Shown here in pieces: positions 24,528 through 34,059 of a stretch of DNA of 64,000 nucleotides. Source of the stretch: Myxococcales bacterium (GTDB lineage: Bacteria > Myxococcota_A > Polyangia > Polyangiales > Polyangiaceae); assembly GCA_016712525.1 (NCBI GenBank), contig JADJQX010000007.1, positions 496,001 to 560,000 of the forward strand. The letters are read 5' to 3'. Made by a program: the position numbers and the translations under genes. Positions within the stretch are counted from its first letter, which is position 1. The number at the start of each line of letters is the position of its first letter. The notes beneath the pieces were generated by a model that worked only from the letters and a program-made list of their open reading frames with translations, had not been told where the DNA came from and searched no databases.

Positions 24528-25212
24528 TGTTGAACGCCGTGGTCCCGAGGCTCGTGTCGCGGCTCGCGACCGACTCGGACCCGGCACTCGCGAAGAACCC
24601 GAGCCCGGAGCGGAGCTGGAAGCTCTTCGTCACCTGGTAGGCGACGTCGAGGTAGAGGGCTGCCGCGAAGCCGCGTGTGCTCGTCGACTCGTCGGCGAGC
24701 GGGCCCGCCTCGACGAGCTGCAGACGTCGATCGGCGCCGCCGAAATAGAAGCCCGCGCCGACCCCGGGGGTGACGGCGAAGCGTGATGTGACGGGGAACG
24801 TGTAGTGGGCGGTCACCTCGCTGAGCCAGTCGATCTCGGACCGCCCGCGCTCCTCTTCGCGCCCGCTCGACTTGCCCAAGATGCCGAAGCTCACGCCGAG
24901 GGCGAGCTTGTCGATCACGTGGAGCTGCAGGGTCGGCGTGAAGCGGAAGAAGAAGGTCGTGAGGCTCTCGCTCGGACCGGTGACCGACTCGGCGAGGGCC
25001 CCCGTGTAGCTGAACGCGCTCCTTAGCCCGAGCATCCAGACTCCCCGTTGGTAGGGGAGGGTCACGTCGGGCTCGACCGGGGCCTGCGCGGCCTTCGGCG
25101 TGCCCGTGCGTAGCTCCTCGTAGTCGGCGAACGGATCGGACTGGGCGTTGGCCGAGCCCGCCGCGAGGAGGATCGTGGCGCTCACGGACGCGAGGACGAG
25201 AGGGCGCTTCAC
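24493..25212 (-). CDS. Predicted outer-membrane beta-barrel protein
   Basis: A 239-residue protein with a clean signal peptide (ILLAAGSANAQS), then alternating-residue strands (TPTLQLHVIDKLALGVSFGIL, SRFAVTPGVGAGFYFGG, FQLRSGLGFFAS) and a C-terminal strand ending in aromatic residues (LPVEIHYTF), as in barrels inserted by the Bam complex. The GTG start overlaps the stop of the upstream OmpA-like lipoprotein gene. It is the last gene of the four-gene envelope operon. Ligand or role unknown. Confidence 0.75.
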   Translation of the reverse strand: MKRPLVLASVSATILLAAGSANAQSDPFADYEELRTGTPKAAQAPVEPDVTLPYQRGVWMLGLRSAFSYTGALAESVTGPSESLTTFFFRFTPTLQLHVIDKLALGVSFGILGKSSGREEERGRSEIDWLSEVTAHYTFPVTSRFAVTPGVGAGFYFGGADRRLQLVEAGPLADESTSTRGFAAALYLDVAYQVTKSFQLRSGLGFFASAGSESVASRDTSLGTTAFNITLPVEIHYTF

Positions 25213-28100
25213 TTGACGCCCTCCCGGAGCTCGATCACCACGTCGACGCGCGCGGGTGCGGCGACGTCGCTCTCCTTGCCTCCTACCTCGACCGCGAGCA
25301 GATCCCTCGGCACGCCTCGGAACACGAGGGCCGTCGCGAGGGCTTCGGCGCGCGCTTCGGCGAGCTTCCTCGCGGCGGCCTCGGCGCCCTTCGCCTCGAC
25401 CGTCACGGCGATGCGCACGCGACGGAGCGCCCGTGTGTTGTCGACGATCGTGCGCGCGAGAGCGGCCATCGAGCCTTCGGTCGCGACGTCGCGCTGGCCC
25501 GGCTTGAAGGCGAGGGGAGGGGTCATGACGAGGGCCTCACCGTTCCGGCTCACCTCTCGGGATTGGAGGGGGATCTCGAAGGCCGGGAGCGTTGCTGCGC
25601 GGAAGGCGTGCTCGGCCTCCCGCGCGAGCCTCCGGGATTCGTCGGTGAGCCCGTCGGCCCGCGCGAGCCTCGCCGACAGGAAGGCCTCTCGCGCCGCGCG
25701 AGCCTCGGGGCCACAGCCGCGTGTCTCGCAGGTCCGCTTCGCCGCCTCGGCGTCCCGGAGGGCGGTGTCGGTCTCCGCGATCGCCGCCTTCTCCGCGTCG
25801 GTGCGAGCTTGCGCTCCCTCGTGCCCGCGGCGGGGTTTGTCGATCGCGCTCGAGTACCTCTCGGCCGCGGCGATCGCGAGGTCGCGCGCCGCACCGGGCC
25901 TCTGGGTCGCGGCGGCGCGTCGTGCGGCGACGAGGAGTGTCTTGCCCTCGAGCGCGCGAGGGAGGTCGCGGTCGTCGCAGCGCCCACGCTCGCACGCCGC
26001 GGCGATCTCGGTGGCCATGGCGAGGGCTGCCTGCGCGCGGTCCTTCGCGAACGGAGCCTCCTCGACCGAGAGCGTCTCCGGGGCCGGGGAGGCGAGCCGT
26101 GCGAGCCACGCGCTCGCGGCCTTCGCCTCGCGAGCAGCCTCCGAAAATGCCTGTCGTTCCCAGTGTTTGCGAGCCGAGCTAATCATCGTGTCGGCTTTGG
26201 CGAGAGCCTCGCGGTCGAGCGGGCTCTCGCGCGCGGCGTCCTCGCGGGCCGCGAGCGCGCGGAAGATCGCTTCGTACGCGGCCTTGTGCCCGGGAGCGGT
26301 CGCGTCGACCGCGGCGAGGGCGCGAGCGCGAGACGCGAGGTGCTCGTCGGCGCGGCTCTGGGCGGCGAGCATGGGCGGCACGAGGGACTGCCCGCTCTCG
26401 GCGTAGAGATCGCGAGCCTCGCGCGCGGCCCTCGCCGCGTCGGCGAAGTCCTCTCGGGCGTACGCGAGGCTCGCCGTCTTCAACCCGATGTCCCCGCGTT
26501 CGACGGCGATGTCTGAGGCGCCTCGGGACCGGGCCTCGTCGCGCGCGCGTTCGGCTTCTTTGATCGCCACGAGCGCCGCGTCCCATGCGCGCCCGCCGCG
26601 AGCGTCGGAGGAGCGCGCCCGCGGAGCGGCTCGGTTCACGATGGCGAGGGCCTCGGCGCACGCGCGCTCGGCGAGCTTCTTCTCGGCGAGGGCGAGCTCC
26701 GTGTCGCTCGTCCTCGTCTCGCCCTTCCGCCTCGGGTCGGACTCCGCGGTTCGTTCGGCCTCGCGAGCCTCCGCGAGGCGCGCACGCGCGGCGTCGCACG
26801 GATCTCCGGGGCCCGCGCGGAAGGCGGCCGTCGCCTTGCGCGCGGTGGTTTTGGCGTCGCCGAGGCTCTTCGCCGCGTAGGCGCGCTCGGCCTGCGAGAG
26901 CAGCTCGAGCCCCTTCGTTCTCGCGGCGGCGTCCGTCGCTTGGTCGCGCGCGGTCCGCGCCTCGGCGAGGGCCTCGTCCGCCTCGTCCTTGGCCGCGTTG
27001 CGGGGCGCCTCGGGCGCCGCCTTGACGCGGGAGAGGATCGCGTAGGCGCGGCTCGCCATGTCGGCCGCTTCGGCGTATGCACGGCGAGCGAACCACGTGT
27101 CCCCGCTCTGGAGCAGCGCTTGCCCCTGCATCGCCGCCGGGTCCTCTCGGTTCTGCGCCTGCACCCGCGAGAGCTCGATCTGCGCTTTCTGGAGCGCCGC
27201 CGTGGCCTTCTTTCGGAGCGCGTCCTCGTCGGCCGAGCTCTTCGTCTGCGCCGCGGGCGTCTGAGGGCCCGTGCGCGGATCGCATGCGCGGAGCCGCTCG
27301 TCGGCGCGGAGGGCGAACTCGTACGCCCGCTCGTAGTCGCCGACGTCGTAGCGACGTTGTCCGAGCTCGAGCACCGCCTCGAACTCGCGAAAAGGCGCGG
27401 CGCACGACTGATCGCGCATCTGGCCGAGGAGCTCGCCCCGTCGGAGCGCGAGGGCGACGAGCGAGCGCTCGGCGAGCCTCTGGAGCGAGGGGGAGCCGTC
27501 GCGTGCCTCTCGGTCGACGCCCCGACCTCTCAGCGAGTCGAAGTGGGAGCGCGCCTCGTTCGCGAGCCCGCGAGCCTTTTCGGGGCTGTCGCTCGTCTCG
27601 GCGCGCCGCGCGGCACGAAGGAGCTCGTCCCCCTCGGCGAGCAGCGATGGCCTCGCGCCGCCGCGCACGGCTTCGTCGCGTGCCGCTTCGGCGCGGAGCA
27701 GCGCGTCTCGAACGCTCGCGCCGGCCGCTCCGTCGCGGCTCTCGTCGGTGCGCGGGGCCCTCGACGCGCCGCCCTTTTCGAGCGCCACGAGCATGCGCTC
27801 GGCTTGGTCACGTTCGGCGAAATTCTTCGCAGTTTCGAGCTTTTGAACGGCCTGGCGTGCCAGCAGGATGGCCCGCTCCGTGTCGCCGCGTTCGGCGGCT
27901 TCGCGTGCGCGGCGAGAGAGGTCCCGCGCCTCCGCGACGAGCTTCGGTCGGGCCGAAGCCAAGGTGCGGGTCTCGTGACGCTCGAGCATCGCGTCCGCTT
28001 CGCCTACTGCCTGGGGGACCTGGGGCGGCGTGCACGCGAGGTGACCTAGGGAGGCGACGAGGCCGAACGAGGAGAGGCGCAGGGCGAGGCTTCGTTTCAT
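25209..28100 (-). CDS. Large helical-repeat lipoprotein with C-terminal OmpA-like domain
   Basis: A 963-residue lipoprotein: signal with lipobox LAC at Cys23, then about 780 residues of Ala/Arg/Glu-rich helical repeats (units such as DARREADEALRAARRAET and ARRAYAEAADMASRAY) that read as coiled or TPR-like helices. The last 110 residues (FKPGQRDVATEGSMAALARTI ... RRVRIAVTVEAKG ... KLAEARAEALATALVFRG) form an OmpA/peptidoglycan-binding-like domain. It could tether the outer membrane to peptidoglycan across a long spacer. ATG 28100 overlaps the previous stop (ATGA). The repeated helices are unusually regular and have no visible enzyme motif. Confidence 0.78.
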   Translation of the reverse strand: MKRSLALRLSSFGLVASLGHLACTPPQVPQAVGEADAMLERHETRTLASARPKLVAEARDLSRRAREAAERGDTERAILLARQAVQKLETAKNFAERDQAERMLVALEKGGASRAPRTDESRDGAAGASVRDALLRAEAARDEAVRGGARPSLLAEGDELLRAARRAETSDSPEKARGLANEARSHFDSLRGRGVDREARDGSPSLQRLAERSLVALALRRGELLGQMRDQSCAAPFREFEAVLELGQRRYDVGDYERAYEFALRADERLRACDPRTGPQTPAAQTKSSADEDALRKKATAALQKAQIELSRVQAQNREDPAAMQGQALLQSGDTWFARRAYAEAADMASRAYAILSRVKAAPEAPRNAAKDEADEALAEARTARDQATDAAARTKGLELLSQAERAYAAKSLGDAKTTARKATAAFRAGPGDPCDAARARLAEAREAERTAESDPRRKGETRTSDTELALAEKKLAERACAEALAIVNRAAPRARSSDARGGRAWDAALVAIKEAERARDEARSRGASDIAVERGDIGLKTASLAYAREDFADAARAAREARDLYAESGQSLVPPMLAAQSRADEHLASRARALAAVDATAPGHKAAYEAIFRALAAREDAARESPLDREALAKADTMISSARKHWERQAFSEAAREAKAASAWLARLASPAPETLSVEEAPFAKDRAQAALAMATEIAAACERGRCDDRDLPRALEGKTLLVAARRAAATQRPGAARDLAIAAAERYSSAIDKPRRGHEGAQARTDAEKAAIAETDTALRDAEAAKRTCETRGCGPEARAAREAFLSARLARADGLTDESRRLAREAEHAFRAATLPAFEIPLQSREVSRNGEALVMTPPLAFKPGQRDVATEGSMAALARTIVDNTRALRRVRIAVTVEAKGAEAAARKLAEARAEALATALVFRGVPRDLLAVEVGGKESDVAAPARVDVVIELREGVK

Positions 28101-28567
28101 GGGGAGCTCGGGGGCGGTGCGGGGTCGCCCGCAGCGGGGGTCGGGAGCGCGGAGGTCTCCGGGGTCGGGCGCGCGGTCTCGGGGGCTCGTTTGGGTCCGG
28201 GCGCTCTCGTACCGAGCGCGCGTGTGCTCTTTCGCAGGGCGATGGCGGAGCGGACCATCGTCACTTGGCCCTCCGCGGTCTCGAGCAAGAGATCACGGAG
28301 CTCGGGGTCCGTGTGCGTCCGCGTGAGCGCCTCGGCGCGCGCGACCCACGTCTCGGCTCGGGACACCTCGATGGACGATCCCGACGCGTCGGGATCGTCG
28401 CGGAGCTCCGTCAAGGCGACCTTGAGGCGCACGATCCGCTCGGTGGGATCGAAGCGCGCATCGGCGGCGCGAGGCTCGGGGGAGCGAGCCTCGGCGCAGC
28501 CCGCAGAGAGCAGCGCGGCGAGCGCGAAGCACGTCCATGCGGCGCGTAGGCTCAGAAGACGGACCAT
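28097..28567 (-). CDS. Small lipoprotein, DUF4398-like
   Basis: A 156-residue lipoprotein: signal peptide with LSAGC lipobox (Cys24). A single helical domain follows (ERIVRLKVALTELRDDPDASGSSIEVSRAETWVARAEALTRT ... RDLLLETAEGQVTMVRSAIALRKS), resembling the helical DUF4398 region often found in front of OmpA-type lipoproteins. A Pro/Ala/Thr-rich tail closes it. Its start overlaps the upstream gene by 16 bases and its stop overlaps the next start, so it is expressed with the OmpA-like lipoprotein and probably binds it. Confidence 0.72.
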   Translation of the reverse strand: MVRLLSLRAAWTCFALAALLSAGCAEARSPEPRAADARFDPTERIVRLKVALTELRDDPDASGSSIEVSRAETWVARAEALTRTHTDPELRDLLLETAEGQVTMVRSAIALRKSTRALGTRAPGPKRAPETARPTPETSALPTPAAGDPAPPPSSP

Positions 28568-30186
28568 TGAACCCTGAGCCGGAGAGAGTGGGCGATCTGA
28601 TCCCGCTCGATGGCCTGCGTGTCGCGCCGCAGACCGAGCGTGTACACGAGGGCGACGTGTCGGCTCAGCTTGAGGGCCGCCGTCGTGTCCCACCGGTAGA
28701 CGGGGCGGTATTTCCCTTCGCCCTTGAAGAGCGTTCCGAACTGGTTTTCCCCGAGGAATCCGTCGAGCCGCGAGTCGATGTCGAGCAGGTTTCGCACGGT
28801 GACGCCCGCCATCGCCGTGGCCTCGACGCCGAACGTCCTCACGTCGTCGAGCTCGAGCAGCGCGAGCCGAGAGCCCTCGATCGAGGTCACGGTCCGCCCG
28901 TCGAAGAAGAACGCCTGACGCGCGGCGAGCCCACCCCGGACGGCGAATCGGAACTGTTGGACATCGACCTTCGAGCCGATGCCGGCGCCCTCTTGGAGCA
29001 CGAGGGGGCCGAGCTCCGGGAAGAGCCGGTAGTCGCTCCCCTTTTTGAACGTCTCTTCGCGCACGATCGCCTGCGCCTCGTCGCGCGTGGTCACCTGCAT
29101 GTCCGTCGGTGCGTAGTAGCGCGTCGGAAAGAGCGAGGTCGTCCCCATGGCGTGCGCGTAGGGTCCCGCGACACCACCGAGCCTGTAGTTGTAGAGGACC
29201 TCGGCGCGGACGTCGTCGGTCACCTTCTGGATGGGGAGCTCCGACGACCCGTTCGACGACAAGATCCCGACCGCGGCGAGGTCGGCGAGCAGGCTCACCT
29301 CGGCGAGGTGTCGGCCGGTGTCGATGCCGAGGTCGAGGCGCGTATAGGCCCCGAGCGTGAGCGCGTCTCCGTTGTAGGACGCGAGCTGGTTCAGGCGGCT
29401 GCCGAGGGTGCCATCGGCGGCGAGCGTCCAGCGCACCTTGAAGATGCTGGGCTCCTTCACCATGTCGCCCTCGCCGAACTCGGTCCGGACGATGCGGCCC
29501 TCTTCGACGACGACGCGGTAGTGGAGGACGTCCCCCGGGGACACGAGCACGGCGACCGAGCTCTCCTTGGCCTTCGGATCGCTGCCGAGCGCGAGCACGT
29601 AGCGGCCCGGGGCGAGGTAGAGCGCGGTCGAGGCCCGTTGGCCCGGTCGAAACGACGGGTGATACGGCCCGAACGTGCGGCCGCTGTCGATGGCGCCGAC
29701 GACGTAGGTCTCGTCCTCGGGTTTTCCGTTCCCGTCGACCACGCTCACGCGGAGGACCCCGTAGCTCGGGGAGAGGGACACCGTCTCGCCTTCGACGATG
29801 TCGATCTCGGACGCGGAGCGGGCGTCTCTCGGGCCCGTGCCGACGAGCGCGCGGTAGTGGCCGGGAGGGAGAGGGAGCCGCGCGCCGAGCCGACCCACGG
29901 CGAGGGTCTCCCCGTCGAGCTCCACGATGACCGACGCGTCGGCGTCGGGCTCGGCCTCGAGCGCAGGGACGAAAAGAGCTCCGTAACCACCTGGAATTAC
30001 AGTCAGATCTGCCGAGAGCTGATCGCGCGGTGGATCGGCGAGCTCCGGGCGGAGGCGCCCCTCGTCTCCTCGCGCGGGGCTCTGTGTGGCGACGAAGGCC
30101 GCGACGAGGCCGGCGCCGATCGCCATGCAGCCCCGCCGGGACACGGCGACCTGCGGAGCGGGGGTGGCGGGGCGGGGGAGCGGCAT
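28552..30186 (-). CDS. Exported outer-membrane-like protein, first gene of the envelope operon
   Basis: A 544-residue protein with a twin-Arg-like N-terminus (AVSRRGCMAIGAGLVAAFVA) and processing near ATQSPARG. Residues about 60-235 contain PEGA/carboxypeptidase-regulatory-like strands (VIVELDGETLAVGRLGARLPLPPGHYRALVG and ALYLAPGRYVLALGSDP). The rest is long alternating strands that finish in the aromatic C-terminus LRVQWSVF, which suggests a barrel. ATG 30186 is clear. A consensus-like TTGACA lies 39-44 bases upstream on the same strand (30225-30230 read on the complement), but no good -10 box follows. Function unknown; the operon context says cell envelope. Confidence 0.72.
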   Translation of the reverse strand: MPLPRPATPAPQVAVSRRGCMAIGAGLVAAFVATQSPARGDEGRLRPELADPPRDQLSADLTVIPGGYGALFVPALEAEPDADASVIVELDGETLAVGRLGARLPLPPGHYRALVGTGPRDARSASEIDIVEGETVSLSPSYGVLRVSVVDGNGKPEDETYVVGAIDSGRTFGPYHPSFRPGQRASTALYLAPGRYVLALGSDPKAKESSVAVLVSPGDVLHYRVVVEEGRIVRTEFGEGDMVKEPSIFKVRWTLAADGTLGSRLNQLASYNGDALTLGAYTRLDLGIDTGRHLAEVSLLADLAAVGILSSNGSSELPIQKVTDDVRAEVLYNYRLGGVAGPYAHAMGTTSLFPTRYYAPTDMQVTTRDEAQAIVREETFKKGSDYRLFPELGPLVLQEGAGIGSKVDVQQFRFAVRGGLAARQAFFFDGRTVTSIEGSRLALLELDDVRTFGVEATAMAGVTVRNLLDIDSRLDGFLGENQFGTLFKGEGKYRPVYRWDTTAALKLSRHVALVYTLGLRRDTQAIERDQIAHSLRLRVQWSVF

Positions 30187-30323
30187 GGGCCTTCGGGCGA
30201 ACGATGGCGGCGCGCGACACCGAATGTCAACGAAGCGGCGGTAAAATCCGTGCGCAATGCAAGAATCTTGACTCCTCCCACGTCCCTCTTGCTCCCCACG
30301 CGTGGCCCCGGTAATCGGTTCCC
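30187..30323. promoter_or_regulatory. Divergent promoter region between the envelope operon and thiG
   Basis: These 137 bases include the AT-richer stretch GGTAAAATCC...GCAAGAATCTTGACTCC. A TTGACA-type box for the minus strand is at 30225-30230 and a TTGACT for the plus strand near 30269. I looked for the conserved TPP riboswitch core (CTGAGA ... ACC.TGAACCTGATCTGGATAATGCCAGCG) and it is not here. Confidence 0.35.
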
Positions 30324-31097
30324 ATGAACGATCCCTTGGTCATCGCGGGCCGCGCGTTCCAGAGCCGGCTCATCGTAGGCACCGGCAAGTACAAGGACGT
30401 CGCCGAGACCGAGGCCGCCATCGACGCCTCGGGCGCCGAGATCGTCACCGTCGCGCTTCGCCGGGTCGACCTCGCCGACAAGGGCCAAGGCTCGCTCATG
30501 GCCCTCCTCTCGCGAAAGCCTTGGCTCCTCCTGCCGAACACGGCCGGCTGTTACACCGCCGACGAGGCCGTGCGCACCCTCCGGCTCGCCCGGGAGCTCG
30601 GCATCGCGGAGATGGTGAAGCTCGAGGTGATAGGCGACAAGGACACGCTCTACCCCGACAACGAAGAGACGCTGAAGGCCGCGAAGATCCTCGTCGACGA
30701 GGGCTTCGTGGTGCTCCCCTACTGCATGGACGACCCGATCGTCTGCCGCAAGCTCGAGGACCTCGGGTGCGCGGCCGTCATGCCGCTCGCGGCGCCGATC
30801 GGCAGCGGCCTCGGCATCAAGAACCCTCACAACCTGTCGATCATCCTCGAGCGCGCGAAGGTGCCCGTCTTGGTCGACGCGGGGGTGGGGACCGCGAGCG
30901 ACGCCGCCGTCGCGATGGAGCTCGGGTGCGACGGCGTGCTCATGAACACGGCCATCGCCCACGCGAAGGAGCCCGTGCTCATGGCGAGCGCGATGCGCGA
31001 GGCCGTCTCCGCCGGGCGGAAGGCGTTTCGAGCGGGCCGCATGAAGAAGTCGCGGTACGCAAACGCCTCGAGCCCCGAGGCCGGGCTCATCGAGTAG
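30324..31097 (+). CDS. thiG: Thiazole synthase ThiG
   Basis: A 257-residue TIM-barrel protein with ThiG signatures: RLIVGTGKY, the Schiff-base lysine K99 in AEMVKLEVIGD, PNTAGCYTADEAVRTLRLARE, MPLAAPIGSGLGIKNP, and VLVDAGVGTASDAAVAMELGCDGVLMNTAIAHA. It builds the thiazole phosphate carboxylate of thiamine from deoxyxylulose phosphate, dehydroglycine and ThiS thiocarboxylate. ThiS, ThiO/ThiH and ThiF are not beside it. A small TPR-like protein and a ThiE/TenI-like gene follow on the same strand. Confidence 0.96.
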   Translation: MNDPLVIAGRAFQSRLIVGTGKYKDVAETEAAIDASGAEIVTVALRRVDLADKGQGSLMALLSRKPWLLLPNTAGCYTADEAVRTLRLARELGIAEMVKLEVIGDKDTLYPDNEETLKAAKILVDEGFVVLPYCMDDPIVCRKLEDLGCAAVMPLAAPIGSGLGIKNPHNLSIILERAKVPVLVDAGVGTASDAAVAMELGCDGVLMNTAIAHAKEPVLMASAMREAVSAGRKAFRAGRMKKSRYANASSPEAGLIE

Positions 31098-31136
31098 CGC
31101 CGTCGGCCACGCGAAGCAGAGAGAGAGACCCATCCG

Positions 31137-31397
31137 ATGCGCATCGCCCTCGTCACCGCCCTCGTCGCGTCCCTCGGGACGGCCCCGATCCAGTGCTCCC
31201 GGCAGCCCGATCCCGCGCTTCGCACCGAAGACTCGGCGGGCGACGCCCTCTGGGACCTCGCCCAAGATTTTCAGAAGAAGAACGATCCCGCCGCGGCGCA
31301 CGCCACGCTCTCGTTCCTCGTCGAACGCTACCCGTCGAATCGGCACGCGGCGGCGGCGCGCGAGATCCTCGCGGGCAAGGGCGACGGGGGCGCGTGA
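31137..31397 (+). CDS. Small exported protein with one TPR-like unit
   Basis: An 86-residue protein. Residues 1-20 look like a signal sequence, followed by Cys20 in a non-standard lipobox (PIQC, with Gln at -1), so lipidation is uncertain. The mature part (GDALWDLAQDFQKKNDPAAAHATLSFLVERYPSNRHAAAAREIL) matches one TPR/YbgF-type helical hairpin. The stop overlaps the GTG of the ThiE/TenI-like gene, so the two are translated together even though no link to thiamine is evident. Confidence 0.7.
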   Translation: MRIALVTALVASLGTAPIQCSRQPDPALRTEDSAGDALWDLAQDFQKKNDPAAAHATLSFLVERYPSNRHAAAAREILAGKGDGGA

Positions 31398-32011
31398 GCC
31401 ACGCCTTCCGGGTGCTGCTCGTCACGCCCGAAGGAGTCACCGACGAGGCCCTCGCGCGTGTCGTCGGCCAGGCCGCGGCGGCGCTCGGTCCGCGGCTCGC
31501 CGTACAGGCGCGCGCCAAGGGCTCTCCCGCCGAGCTCGCGCGGGTCGCGCATCGCCTGGCCAGCCTCCGCGAGCGTCACGCCTTCGAGCTCTTCGTGAAC
31601 GGCGACGTCGCCCTCGCCGAGCAGCTCGCAGCGCACCTCCACGTACCCGGTGGGATGCCGAGAGAGGGGCTACGCGAAAGGATGCGAGATGCATGGATCT
31701 CGTGCCCGGCGCATCACGACATCGACGTCGTCGATGCCGCGGAGGCCGGCTTCGACGCGGTGCTCGTGAGCCCGATCCTCGCGGTGCCGGGGAAGGGGGC
31801 GGCGCGAGGGTTCGCCGCCATCACGAGGGCAAAAACGTTGGCGCGTGGGATGCGTGTCGTCGCCCTCGGGGGCATCGACGCCTCCACGGCGGGGGACTGC
31901 TACACCGCGGGCGCCGATGCCGTGGCGGTCATGCGGGCGCCCTTCGCAGAGGCCGCCGCGCCCACGCTCTTCGCCGACCTCGCCGGGCTCGGCTGGCCAG
32001 GCCGAGAATGA
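31394..32011 (+). CDS. Thiamine phosphate synthase/TenI family protein
   Basis: A 205-residue TIM-barrel of the ThiE/TenI fold. It shows LLVTPEGV, the RLAVQARAKG strand, VHVPGGMP-like substrate strand, SCPAHHDIDVVDAAEAGFDAVLVSPILAVPGKG, and phosphate-binding VVALGGIDASTAGDCYTAGADAVAVMRA. The strict ThiE motif HLGQ is not kept. It could be the condensing enzyme ThiE or the thiazole tautomerase TenI, and the closeness to ThiG fits either. The GTG start overlaps the stop of the small TPR protein (GTGA). Confidence 0.78.
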   Translation: MSHAFRVLLVTPEGVTDEALARVVGQAAAALGPRLAVQARAKGSPAELARVAHRLASLRERHAFELFVNGDVALAEQLAAHLHVPGGMPREGLRERMRDAWISCPAHHDIDVVDAAEAGFDAVLVSPILAVPGKGAARGFAAITRAKTLARGMRVVALGGIDASTAGDCYTAGADAVAVMRAPFAEAAAPTLFADLAGLGWPGRE

Positions 32012-32072
32012 CCGGGACGCGCGGCCGAAAAAGAGTGTCGCGAATCGTGGACGCTCGATCTAAACCGGCGTC

Positions 32073-32318
32073 ATGGCCACGTACGAAGAGACCCTCGAGG
32101 CGACCGTGTTGCTCCTCCGCCGTCACGTCCCGGCGTCCAGGAACGTCCTCGCGAAACATTCGATCCAGGGAGATCTCGGGCTCGACAGCCTCGCCGTGAT
32201 GGAGCTCGTGGCCGACGCCGAGGACAGGTTCCGTGTCACGATCCCGAACGAGATCCTGACCGAGCTCGTGACGGTGGACGACGTCGCGCGCGCCATCCAC
32301 CGCCTCCAAGGGGCCTGA
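32073..32318 (+). CDS. Acyl carrier protein
   Basis: An 81-residue four-helix carrier protein. The phosphopantetheine attachment serine is S39 in GDLGLDSLAVMELVADAEDRF. It should carry acyl chains as thioesters. It lies 61 bases after the ThiE/TenI-like gene, so it may be its own unit, and it converges on the mutase gene. The housekeeping fatty-acid AcpP is usually next to fabF/fabG, so this is more likely a dedicated carrier for a specific lipid or secondary pathway. Partner enzymes are not evident here. Confidence 0.9.
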   Translation: MATYEETLEATVLLLRRHVPASRNVLAKHSIQGDLGLDSLAVMELVADAEDRFRVTIPNEILTELVTVDDVARAIHRLQGA

Positions 32319-32328
32319 GCGGTCGACG

Positions 32329-33990
<1,662 letters not shown>

Positions 33991-34059
33991 CGGCCGCGAG
34001 CTTAGCACCGGCGCGGCGCGTGCGGGGGCACGAGGTCCGACCCGGCTGGCTCCGAATGG

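Noticed and set aside
30187..30323. TPP riboswitch upstream of thiG
   Set aside because: The conserved CTGAGA and pyrophosphate-binding helix sequences are not present.
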